A stretch of DNA of 64,000 nucleotides from Hyphomicrobiales bacterium (lineage in GTDB: Bacteria > Pseudomonadota > Alphaproteobacteria > Rhizobiales > Rhizobiaceae), in contig UEGQ01000012.1 of the NCBI GenBank assembly GCA_900466005.1, positions 62,001 through 126,000 of the forward strand, given 5' to 3'. Shown here piece by piece: positions 25,033-34,555 of the stretch (position 1 is the stretch's first letter; each line of letters opens with the position of its first letter). The position numbers and the translations under genes were made by a program. A model generated the notes under the pieces. It had not been told where the DNA came from, made no database searches, and saw only the letters and a list, made by a program, of their open reading frames with translations.

Positions 25033-25185
25033 TCAGGCGGTTTTCGGCGTGATCCTGCCGTTCCAGGCCAATAGTCCATCGATCCGATTGATCGGATGGT
25101 CCGCGATGCGAGTGAGGCCATCGCGCAGATAGGCCTCACGGTCGATACCGTCCCGCTTTACGGCTTCGGTGAGAGAAAGAATAGC
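25033..25185 (-). pseudogene. IS66 transposase (TnpC) C-terminal remnant
   Basis: The minus strand encodes LTEAVKRDGIDREAYLRD, then LTRIADHPINRIDGLLAWN, ending at TGA (25035-25033). This is the conserved C-terminal end of IS66 transposases (xxNGIDPxAYLxxVLxRIxDHPxxRIxELLPW). All catalytic residues are absent. It lies just after the cyd terminator. Confidence 0.65.
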
Positions 25186-25362
25186 TCACGCCCACGCACC
25201 ACCGCGATCTGATCCGGCGAAGAACCGGTCTTTCCGCTTAGGCAAGATCTGCATGCTCCGCACTACGAGCGGGATTATGCGGCGCTGCTGATCATGGTGC
25301 ATCGTCGGGTGGAACCGGCATCGCCGCCTGGAGGTCTGGGGGCATCCCGAAGAGCCGGGCAA
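25186..25362. other. Short stretch without a recognisable gene
   Basis: No recognisable gene; it holds the region downstream of the LuxR gene and possible IS-derived debris. Confidence 0.3.
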
Positions 25363-26157
25363 TTATCCCAAGCTCTTGAGGTAGATCGACAGCAATTGCG
25401 TCTGCGAGGAAATGCCGAGCTTGCGATAGACGTTGCGGCGATGAACCTTGACGGTTCCCGTCGAGATGCCGAGCCGAAGACCGATTGACTCCGACGAATG
25501 CCCTTGCAGGACGAGTTCGACGATGGCGGCTTCCCGGTCGGTCAGGTTGAGATCGCGCCACACCCGATCCGTGGAGGGTTGGGCAGCCTTGTGCCCGCTC
25601 CTGCCGCGCTTGGCGAAAGCCAGGTCGAAGCGGCGACCGAGATCGGGCCAGGCGTGGCGGACGAGGGCGGCCACCACCGGTTCCGCCTTCTTCAGCAGCG
25701 CGAATTCGGCAGCGGAAAATACCCCCGACTGCTCCCGCCGCATCAGCGAGAGAACGACCGTGATGCCGTTGTCGAGAGCGACGAAGAAGCCGATTTCTTC
25801 GGCCAGTCCCGTCTGGGTATAGTAGCTGCGGAAATATTCGCTGGAGAAGAACCGGTCTGGCGCCAGCTCCCGCATGCGCCAGACACCGGGCTTCGGCTGC
25901 TGCGCTGCCCTGTAGAAGGGATCGAGCAGATAGGGTCCGGCCTGGTACATGCTGACGAAGACGACATGCTCCTCGGCGGTGAAGGTGCTGTAGAGATCGA
26001 TCGGGCGCTCCTGCCCGCGATAGGCGAAGACGACGATATAGTCGAAGCGGAGCAGGCTCTTCATCAGCTCATGGAAGGCGGGCCCCGCCGCATCCTCGCC
26101 GGGAGCCCCCGCGCCCACCAGTCGCCCCATGACTTTGAACAAGGCTTCGAGATCCAT
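25363..26157 (-). CDS. LuxR-family transcriptional regulator
   Basis: About 264 residues from the ATG at 26157; a longer frame to 26289 would run through the operator region and adds unrelated residues. The C-terminal HTH is clear: LTDREAAIVELVLQGHSSESIGLRLGISTGTVKVHRRNVYRKLGI. The N-terminal about 190 residues form an unrecognised sensor domain (Trp/Tyr-rich; YIVVFAYRG, FFSSEYFRSYYTQTGLAEEIGF) without an obvious receiver or autoinducer motif. It diverges from a polyamine-type ABC operon and likely controls it. Confidence 0.85.
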   Translation of the reverse strand: MDLEALFKVMGRLVGAGAPGEDAAGPAFHELMKSLLRFDYIVVFAYRGQERPIDLYSTFTAEEHVVFVSMYQAGPYLLDPFYRAAQQPKPGVWRMRELAPDRFFSSEYFRSYYTQTGLAEEIGFFVALDNGITVVLSLMRREQSGVFSAAEFALLKKAEPVVAALVRHAWPDLGRRFDLAFAKRGRSGHKAAQPSTDRVWRDLNLTDREAAIVELVLQGHSSESIGLRLGISTGTVKVHRRNVYRKLGISSQTQLLSIYLKSLG

Positions 26158-26200
26158 GCCGACATCCACACGATTGCAAAAAAGAGCAGCAGATGCTCCT

Positions 26201-26260
26201 GGGGTATACACCCTCCACATCCAGAAACGGCTTGGAATACCTCTTTCGGGGTATATACCG
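26201..26260. promoter_or_regulatory. Paired GGGGTATAxACC sites between LuxR gene and ABC operon
   Basis: GGGGTATACACCC at 26201-26213 and GGGGTATATACCG at 26248-26260 are near-identical, each internally palindromic (GGTATA/TATACC), with starts 47 bases apart. They lie 44 and 91 bases from the LuxR start, between the two divergent genes. They are good candidates for LuxR binding sites. Confidence 0.55.
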
Positions 26261-26357
26261 CAATCGACTGGCTTGAATAGGTTTGACACAGACGGTGAGA
26301 AGCCGGGCGATCGCGAGAAGACCCGGCATTCAGAAAAACAACCGCGGGGAATATGAC

Positions 26358-27446
26358 GTGACAGCGCCTTCGACGAACGACATCGAGTTTCGTTCGGTCG
26401 CCAAACGCTATGGCAGCGTGACGGCCGTATCGGACATCAATCTGGCCGTGCCGAAGGGTGCGTTCGTAGCCCTGCTCGGACCGTCGGGTGGTGGCAAGAC
26501 CACGTGCCTGAGGATGATCGGCGGATTCGAGCAGCCAAGCGAAGGTACGGTGCTGATCAACGGCCGCGAGATGAATGGCGTTCCGCCGTATCGCCGCCCG
26601 GTCAATATGGTCTTCCAGCACTACGCGCTGTTTCCGCATTTCAACGTCGAGGAGAACGTCGCCTACGGGCTGAGGCAACAGCGGCCGAAGCTTGGCACCG
26701 CCGAAATCGCCAACCGGGCGCGCGAGGCGCTGGAAATGGTGCGGCTCGGCGGCTTCGAAAAACGCCGCGTGCATGAAATGTCCGGCGGCCAGCAGCAGCG
26801 GGTGGCGCTGGCCCGCGCCATCGTCAACAAGCCCTCGGTGCTGCTGCTGGACGAACCGCTGGCGGCCCTCGACAAGAAACTGCGCACAGCCATGCAGATC
26901 GAGCTGCAGACCTTGCAGCGCGAGCTCGGCATCACCTTCGTGCTCGTCACCCACGACCAGGAAGAGGCGCTTTCGATGAGCGACATGGTCTGTGTGATGA
27001 ACGCCGGGCGCATCGTCCAGATGGACAGGCCCCAGGCAATCTACGACCACCCGGCCGATCTCTTCGTGGCCGATTTCGTCGGCAAGACCAATCGCATCGC
27101 CGGCACGCTGGAGGCCGACGGAACGACGATCAGGCTCTCGAACGGCATGGTACTGGGACGCGAAGGCAAACGAACGATGGCACCCGGCGCCGTGACCGTC
27201 GCGTTGCGTCCCGAGGCGATCGACCTCGTCCGGCAACTGCCGACGCACGCCGGTGGGCTCGCCGGCACCGTCACCCACCGCATCTTTCTCGGCTCGACCG
27301 CCGAATATCAGATCGACGTCGACGGGCTGGGCGATTTTCTCGTCACGGCCGACCGGCGCAGCGTGCAGGAAGGCGACCTCGTCGAACCGGGCGAACGGGT
27401 CGTTCTGACATTCGATCCCGGCAAAATGCATGTCTTTCCGGCCTGA
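26358..27446 (+). CDS. ABC transporter ATPase (PotA type)
   Basis: A 362-residue ATPase from GTG 26358, chosen because GGGGA lies 9 bases upstream and similarity begins there. Walker A GPSGGGKTT, Q-loop VFQHYALFPH, signature MSGGQQQR, Walker B VLLLDEP, D-loop AALD and H-loop VTHDQEEAL are all intact; a TOBE domain follows (residues about 275-360). It energises the importer encoded by the next three genes. Confidence 0.92.
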   Translation: MTAPSTNDIEFRSVAKRYGSVTAVSDINLAVPKGAFVALLGPSGGGKTTCLRMIGGFEQPSEGTVLINGREMNGVPPYRRPVNMVFQHYALFPHFNVEENVAYGLRQQRPKLGTAEIANRAREALEMVRLGGFEKRRVHEMSGGQQQRVALARAIVNKPSVLLLDEPLAALDKKLRTAMQIELQTLQRELGITFVLVTHDQEEALSMSDMVCVMNAGRIVQMDRPQAIYDHPADLFVADFVGKTNRIAGTLEADGTTIRLSNGMVLGREGKRTMAPGAVTVALRPEAIDLVRQLPTHAGGLAGTVTHRIFLGSTAEYQIDVDGLGDFLVTADRRSVQEGDLVEPGERVVLTFDPGKMHVFPA

Positions 27447-27487
27447 GGAACGGCCGTACTCGTCAAGACAAAAAAGGGAACAGCGTC

Positions 27488-28648
27488 ATGACAAAGTGGT
27501 ACAGAGAAAATGCCCCGGTGACTGCCGAGCAATTGAGCGACGAATGGATGCGCCTGAAGCGCGGTTCCGTTTCGCGCCGTCACTTCCTCGGAGTCACCGG
27601 CCTCGGCCTCGCCGCAGCCGTGCTCGGCCGCCAGCCTGGCGCCTTCAATGCCAATGCCTATGCCGGCGATCTCGGCACGACCATGTCGCTCGCCACTTGG
27701 CCGAACTATCATGATCCGGCGACCTTCGAAGCCTTCACTGCCGCGACCGGCGTCGCCGTCGAAGTCAATGTCTTCGGTTCCAACGAGGAAATGCTCGCCA
27801 AGCTGCAGGCCGGCGGGACCGGATGGGACCTCTTCGTGCCCACCAACTACACCATTTCGACCTATGTGAAGCTCGGCCTGATCGATCCGCTCGACATGTC
27901 GAAGCTGCCTGCCTTCTCTCAGGCCAGCCAGTCGCCGCGCTTCACCTCGGAAGGCGCCGTCGACGGTGTGACCTACGCCGTGCCGAAGAACTGGGGCACG
28001 ACGGGCATGGCCGTCAACACCGCCAAGATCAAGACCAAGATCACCTCGTGGAAGGACTTCTTCGAGGTAGCCCAGACCGAGGCCGACGGGCGTGCCATGG
28101 TCCATGACTACCAGCTGACCACGATCGGCAGCGCGCTCGTCTCGCTCGGCTATTCCTTCAACTCGATCAATCCGGAGGAACTGGCCAAGGCGGAAGAACT
28201 GCTGATCAAGGTCAAGCCGCATCTCTACGGCATCAACAGCGACTATCAGCCGGGCATGCGCGGCACCGACGCCTGGATGACCATGTGCTGGACCAATGAC
28301 GGTGCGCAGCTCAACCGCGACATGCCGGAAATCGCCTACATCCTCGGCTCCGACGGCGGCGAGATCTGGACCGACTTCTACGCGATCCCGAAGAGCGCCG
28401 CCAACAAGCCGGCCGGCTATGCCCTGCTTGATTTCCTGATGACACCGGAAAACGCCGTCAAGGAACACATCGCCAACGGCGCCCCGACCACCGACAGCCG
28501 GGTGATGGCCCTGCTGCCGGCCGACGTGACGTCGAACAAGATCGTCTATCCGGACGAAGCATCGCTCACCCCGCTGGAATTCGGCGCGGCCGTGACGCTG
28601 ACCGACCCGGCCCGTGCCGAGCTGATGGCACGGTTCAAGTCTGCTTGA
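27488..28648 (+). CDS. Spermidine/putrescine-type periplasmic binding protein, Tat-exported
   Basis: A 386-residue PotD/PotF-like protein. The N-terminus is extended (about 28 residues) before a twin-arginine signal SVSRRHFLGVTGLGLAAAVLG. The mature part shows the family pattern (LATWPNYHDPATFEAF, WDLFVPTNYTI, VPKNWGTTG). It should bind a polyamine or related amine in the periplasm for the permeases encoded downstream. Confidence 0.9.
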   Translation: MTKWYRENAPVTAEQLSDEWMRLKRGSVSRRHFLGVTGLGLAAAVLGRQPGAFNANAYAGDLGTTMSLATWPNYHDPATFEAFTAATGVAVEVNVFGSNEEMLAKLQAGGTGWDLFVPTNYTISTYVKLGLIDPLDMSKLPAFSQASQSPRFTSEGAVDGVTYAVPKNWGTTGMAVNTAKIKTKITSWKDFFEVAQTEADGRAMVHDYQLTTIGSALVSLGYSFNSINPEELAKAEELLIKVKPHLYGINSDYQPGMRGTDAWMTMCWTNDGAQLNRDMPEIAYILGSDGGEIWTDFYAIPKSAANKPAGYALLDFLMTPENAVKEHIANGAPTTDSRVMALLPADVTSNKIVYPDEASLTPLEFGAAVTLTDPARAELMARFKSA

Positions 28649-28695
28649 TGGTCTTGGCCGGGTAGGGGTGAAAGCCCCTGATCCGGCTGCCACCA

Positions 28696-28719
28696 CCTCT
28701 CCCCGCTTGTGGGGAGAGG
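28696..28719 (+). repeat. Palindromic repeat/hairpin after the binding-protein gene
   Basis: CCTCTCCCC and GGGGAGAGG form a 9-bp perfect stem around GCTTGT, followed by GCCAGGGTGAGGGGC. This matches from memory the GC-rich intergenic palindromes that are dispersed in rhizobial genomes. It sits between the binding-protein and permease genes, where it could stabilise the upstream message. Confidence 0.6.
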
Positions 28720-28780
28720 GCCAGGGTGAGGGGCGACCCTTGCTCCATGCCCAATGATTGCACGCAACCGGGACCACCGC

Positions 28781-29647
28781 ATGGCCTTTACGACGGACAC
28801 ACGAAAGAGACTGGTCACCGCAGCGCTGGTAGCCCCCGCGGCGATCTGGCTGTTCGTCTTCCTCGTCCTTCCCTTCATGGCCATCGTCGTCTTTTCGGTC
28901 GGCGAGCGGGCGCCCGAAGGCGGCTACCAGGCGGCCTTCACCTTCGCCCAGTTCGCCAATCTCGGGTCGCGCGCCGCCGCCTTCCGCAACACCATGCTGA
29001 TTGCGCCGCTCGGCGCCTTTCTTTGCCTGATCGTCGCCTATCCGGTCGCCTATTACCTGGCGATCAAGGCCAGTCCGCAATACCGGCTGCTGCTCGTCTC
29101 GCTGGTCGTCGTGCCCTTCTGGACCAGCCTGCTGGTGCGCACCTATGCCTGGATGTACATCCTCGGCTCGCGCGGTATCCCCAACCTCCTGTCGATGATC
29201 GGCATCGAGGACGTGCGGCTGCTGAACACACCGGGCGCCGTGCTGCTCGGCATCGTCTATGGCTACCTGCCGCTGATGATCATGCCGATCTACGTGAGCC
29301 TCGAAAAACTCGACCGTCGGCTGCTCGAAGCCTCGGCCGATCTCGGTGCAAAACCGGTTTCGACCTTCTTCGGCGTCACCTTGCCGCTCTCTCTTCCGGG
29401 CGTCATGACGGGCGTGGCGCTGGTCACCATCCTGCTGCTCGGCGAATACCTGATCCCCCAGCTGCTCGGCGGCGGCAAGGTATTCTTCATCGGCAATGCC
29501 CTGGTTGACCTCTTCCTCCAGTCGCGAAACTGGCCGTTCGGTTCGGCGATCGCCGTGACGCTGGTGGCGGTCGTCGTCATCGTTCTCAGCGTTGCCATGC
29601 GCATCGCCTTCAAGATATCTGGCTCAAGACAGGTGGATCTCGTCTGA
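28781..29647 (+). CDS. ABC transporter permease (PotB type)
   Basis: A 288-residue membrane protein with about six helices; ATG 28781 (MAFTTDTRK) preferred to ATG 28754, which lacks a ribosome-binding site. The EAA loop reads EASADLGAKPVSTFFGVTLPLSLPG. Its TGA overlaps the next ATG by one base. Confidence 0.9.
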   Translation: MAFTTDTRKRLVTAALVAPAAIWLFVFLVLPFMAIVVFSVGERAPEGGYQAAFTFAQFANLGSRAAAFRNTMLIAPLGAFLCLIVAYPVAYYLAIKASPQYRLLLVSLVVVPFWTSLLVRTYAWMYILGSRGIPNLLSMIGIEDVRLLNTPGAVLLGIVYGYLPLMIMPIYVSLEKLDRRLLEASADLGAKPVSTFFGVTLPLSLPGVMTGVALVTILLLGEYLIPQLLGGGKVFFIGNALVDLFLQSRNWPFGSAIAVTLVAVVVIVLSVAMRIAFKISGSRQVDLV

Positions 29648-30465
29648 TGCGCGCGCTCGTCACTTCCGTCTACCTGTTCCTCTATGCACCGATCGCGCTC
29701 GTCGTGCTCTTCTCGTTCAATGCGGGCCGCAGCGCTTCCGAGTTCACCGGCTTCTCCACCATCTGGTACGGCAAGGCGCTCACCAACACCTTCCTGATCA
29801 CGGCTCTGCAAAACAGCCTGCTGATCGCGTTCACCAGTGCCGGGCTGGCCGCCGTTTTCGGCACCATGGCAGCGCTCGGCATGGAGCGGCTTGGCCCACG
29901 CGGGCGGGCCATCTTCGACGGCCTGTTCGCCGCGGCCATCGTCGTGCCGGGCGTGGTGATCGGCATCGCCACCCTGGTGGCTCTGGTCGAGGTCTTCTCC
30001 TTCGTCAACCCGGCGCTCGCCTCGATCTGGCCGGGCGAAAAGCCGCCGCAGCTCGGGCTTGGCTACGGCTCGATCGTCGCCGCACACGGCCTCTTTTCGC
30101 TGGCGCTGGTGACGATGATCGTCAAGGCGCGGATCGCCAGCCTTGGCCGCGACATCGTCGAGGCGTCGAGCGATCTCTATGCGACGCCGTTTACCACCTT
30201 CCGCGAGATCGTCCTGCCGCAGATTCTGCCCTCGGTTCTCGCCGGCTTCCTGCTCGCCTTCACCTTCTCCTTCGACGATTTCATCGTCGCCTTCTTCGTT
30301 GCCGGTTCCAAGACCACGCTGCCGATCTATGTCTTCGCGTCGATCCGCCGCGGCGTCACGCCGGAGATCAACGCGATTGCCACGTTGGTGCTGGTCGCTT
30401 CGCTGTTCCTCATCCTCACAGCTCGCACGCTGATGCGGGACAAAAAAACGCATGCCGGGGAGTAA
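29647..30465 (+). CDS. ABC transporter permease (PotC type)
   Basis: A 272-residue membrane protein, about six helices, EAA loop EASSDLYATPFTTFREIVLPQILPS. It forms the pore with the preceding permease. The SDR gene begins 4 bases after its stop. Confidence 0.9.
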   Translation: MRALVTSVYLFLYAPIALVVLFSFNAGRSASEFTGFSTIWYGKALTNTFLITALQNSLLIAFTSAGLAAVFGTMAALGMERLGPRGRAIFDGLFAAAIVVPGVVIGIATLVALVEVFSFVNPALASIWPGEKPPQLGLGYGSIVAAHGLFSLALVTMIVKARIASLGRDIVEASSDLYATPFTTFREIVLPQILPSVLAGFLLAFTFSFDDFIVAFFVAGSKTTLPIYVFASIRRGVTPEINAIATLVLVASLFLILTARTLMRDKKTHAGE

Positions 30466-30468
30466 ATC

Positions 30469-31230
30469 ATGATCCTGAAAGACCGCGTCGCGATCGTTAC
30501 CGGCGCCGGCTCTGGCATCGGCCGGGCTAGCGCTGCCATCATGGCGCGCGAAGGCGCCCATGTCGCCGTCGTCGACCGCAACATCGACGCTGCGGAGACC
30601 GTCGTGGCCGAAATCCGCGCGACGGGCGGCAGCGCCGAGGCGCTCGGGCTCGACGTGACCGACGATGTCGCCCTTGAAACCGGGCTGTCGGCGCTCATGG
30701 CCCGCCACGGACGCATCGACATCCTGCACAATCACGCCGGTGCCCAGGTCGCCGGCGACCTCGAGCATGTCGCGATCGAGGGTTTCGACCGCTCGTGGAA
30801 CCTCAATGTCCGGGCGCACTTCATGGCCGCTCGCTTTGTCACGCCGATGATGAAACGTCAGGGATCCGGCGTCATCCTCAACACTTCGTCATCGTCCGGC
30901 GTGCTCTACGACCGCGAGATGATCGCCTATACGACGACCAAGCATGCCGTGATCGCCATGACCCGCCAGATGGCCGGGGACTATGCGCGGTTCGGCATTC
31001 GCGTCAATGCGCTCTGCCCCGGCTGGGTTGACACGCCCTTCAACATACCCTTCATCGAGCAGATGGGCGGCAGAGATGCGATCGAGGCCTATGTGCGCGA
31101 AAAGGTGCCGATGGGCCGCTGGGCAAGCGTCGAGGAGATCGCCGAATCCGTCCTCTTCCTCGTGTCCTCGCGCTCGTCCTACATGACCGGCCAGATTCTG
31201 GTGGTCGACGGCGGCGAAACCGTCGTCTGA
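30469..31230 (+). CDS. SDR-family oxidoreductase
   Basis: A 253-residue classical SDR: TGAGSGIG near residue 12, catalytic Ser in NTSSSSG, YTTTK near 155 and a C-terminal VVDGGETVV. The usual NNAG motif reads NHAG. It closes the polyamine-type operon and probably acts on the imported compound or its product; a bidirectional hairpin terminator follows. Confidence 0.88.
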   Translation: MILKDRVAIVTGAGSGIGRASAAIMAREGAHVAVVDRNIDAAETVVAEIRATGGSAEALGLDVTDDVALETGLSALMARHGRIDILHNHAGAQVAGDLEHVAIEGFDRSWNLNVRAHFMAARFVTPMMKRQGSGVILNTSSSSGVLYDREMIAYTTTKHAVIAMTRQMAGDYARFGIRVNALCPGWVDTPFNIPFIEQMGGRDAIEAYVREKVPMGRWASVEEIAESVLFLVSSRSSYMTGQILVVDGGETVV

Positions 31231-31263
31231 CGGGGGAGCGCGCGCAGCGTCATCGTGACGAAA

Positions 31264-31295
31264 CCGCACCGGAGAAAGTCCGGTTGCGGGCTTTT

Positions 31296-31296
<1 letters not shown>
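31264..31296 (+). terminator. Terminator after the SDR gene
   Basis: CCGCACCGGA pairs with TCCGGTTGCGG (one bulged T), followed by GCTTTTC. It separates the plus-strand operon from the convergent sigma-54 activator gene. Confidence 0.65.
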
Positions 31297-33170
<1,874 letters not shown>

Positions 33171-33271
33171 CTGTCTGTTCCCCCCGGACAGCGCCTCTCC
33201 TCAGGCTTTTCAAGGGTTTTATCCCTTCTTGTCCGGACCTCAGTGGACCAATTTTCGTTCCCGCTGGCAAG

Positions 33272-33321
33272 TGTTCATGATTTGAACAGGTGAAGTCCCG
33301 CCGCTGTTGCGGGCCTGAACA
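33272..33321. promoter_or_regulatory. Two upstream activator sites for the sigma-54 activator
   Basis: TGTTCA-TGATT-TGAACA (33272-33288) is a perfect 6-5-6 inverted repeat; TGTTGC-GGGCC-TGAACA (33305-33321) is the same layout with one mismatched arm base pair. Starts are 33 bases apart, about three helical turns, on the same face of the DNA. They are 79-128 bases upstream of the -24 element, the usual place for enhancer sites. Confidence 0.65.
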
Positions 33322-33399
33322 TCATGCGCTGCCGCGAGCGCACTGCACCAAAACCTCATCTCTATGATTTTGCTCATCTCTCTCGGATGAACAGGCTGT

Positions 33400-33415
33400 T
33401 GGCACGGCGACTGCA
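33400..33415 (+). promoter_or_regulatory. Sigma-54 (-24/-12) promoter
   Basis: TGGCAC-GGCGA-CTGCA fits the consensus TGGCAC-N5-TTGCW with a single difference in the -12 element. It precedes the alcohol dehydrogenase ATG at 33461 and lies downstream of the two palindromes. Together with the divergent activator gene this is a coherent regulatory unit. Confidence 0.8.
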
Positions 33416-33460
33416 GTGAGGAAGGCGAAATGACAATGCGCCGAGTGAGGAGGCTTAGGA

Positions 33461-34504
33461 ATGAAGGCAGCAGTTCTGCACGAATATGACGAGAAGCTCG
33501 AGAAGAGCGAATTCGTAGTTTACGAGGATGTTCCCGATCCCCGTATCGAGGGGCCAAACGATGTGATCGTGCGGATCGGCGGGGCGGGCGTTTGCCGCAC
33601 CGACCTGCACGTCATCGAAGGCCTGTGGCGCAACAATTCCGACGTTCAGCTGCCCTATATCATGGGGCACGAGAACGCCGGATGGGTCGAGGAGGTCGGT
33701 CCGGGCGTCACGCACTTCAAGCCGGGCGATGCGGTGATCTGTCATCCGCTGGTCACTTCGGGCCATTGCCTCGCCTGCCGGCGCGGCAACGACATGCACG
33801 CCGAGGAGAGTTCCTTTCCCGGCATCAATGCCAATGGCGGCTATGCCGAATACCTGCGGACCGGCGCCCGCTCGCTGATCAAGCTGCCGAAGACGCTCGC
33901 GCCGAAGGATGTGGCGCCCTACACCGATGCCGGCCTCACCGCCTACCGCGCCTGCAAGAAGGCCGCTCAACATCTGCTGCCGGGCCAATATGTCGTAGTG
34001 ATCGGCGTCGGTGGGCTTGGTCATATCGGCGTCCAGGTACTGAAATCGCTCTGTGCGGCGAAGGTCATCGCCGTCGACCGGTCGAAGGAAGCGCTGGAGC
34101 TTGCCGCCAAGTGCGGCGCCGACGAACTGGTGCTCGCCAATGGCGAACAGGTCGACAAGGTGTTGGCCCTGACCGGCGGCTGGGGCGCGGAGGCGGTCAT
34201 CGACTTCGTCGGCGAAGGTAGCGCCATTACCGAAGGCCTGGAAATGACGCGAAGTGACGGCGCCTACTACATCGTCGGCTATGGCGGAAAGCTCGAGATC
34301 CCGACCATCGACATGATCACGTCGGAAAAGCGGATCGTCGGCAATCTCGTCGGCACGTATCCCGAACTGGTCGAACTCATGGCGCTTGCCGATCAGGGCA
34401 AGGTCCATCTCGCAACGGCGGAATACCGGCTGGCCGATGCCAATCGCGCCCTGCTCGACCTTCACCACGGCAAGATTCACGGTCGCGCGGTGCTTATTCC
34501 TTGA
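33461..34504 (+). CDS. Zinc-dependent medium-chain alcohol dehydrogenase, incomplete structural zinc site
   Basis: A 347-residue MDR-family enzyme. Catalytic zinc ligands are present: Cys and neighbouring His in GAGVCRTDLHVIEG near residue 41, GHENAG near 70. The NAD-binding site GVGGLGHIGVQ is near 185-195. The structural zinc loop, which in relatives has four Cys, reads SGHCLACRRGNDMHAEE: the first and fourth Cys are Ser and Ala. The fold probably survives without that zinc. It would oxidise a primary or secondary alcohol; the neighbouring importer suggests a polyol or diol. It is transcribed from the sigma-54 promoter. Confidence 0.9.
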   Translation: MKAAVLHEYDEKLEKSEFVVYEDVPDPRIEGPNDVIVRIGGAGVCRTDLHVIEGLWRNNSDVQLPYIMGHENAGWVEEVGPGVTHFKPGDAVICHPLVTSGHCLACRRGNDMHAEESSFPGINANGGYAEYLRTGARSLIKLPKTLAPKDVAPYTDAGLTAYRACKKAAQHLLPGQYVVVIGVGGLGHIGVQVLKSLCAAKVIAVDRSKEALELAAKCGADELVLANGEQVDKVLALTGGWGAEAVIDFVGEGSAITEGLEMTRSDGAYYIVGYGGKLEIPTIDMITSEKRIVGNLVGTYPELVELMALADQGKVHLATAEYRLADANRALLDLHHGKIHGRAVLIP

Positions 34505-34555
34505 GGAGGAGCCGGATTTCGCCGGCAAGGACTTTAAACCTGGGAGAGAGAAAAA

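Noticed and set aside
24900-25139. Minus-strand open frame overlapping cydX
   Set aside because: It is a frame-shifted reading of the IS66 remnant and of the cyd terminator; no protein motif.
28696-28740. CRISPR-like or tandem repeat
   Set aside because: It is a single inverted repeat followed by a short G-rich tail, as in dispersed rhizobial palindromes; no spacer-repeat periodicity was seen here or elsewhere.
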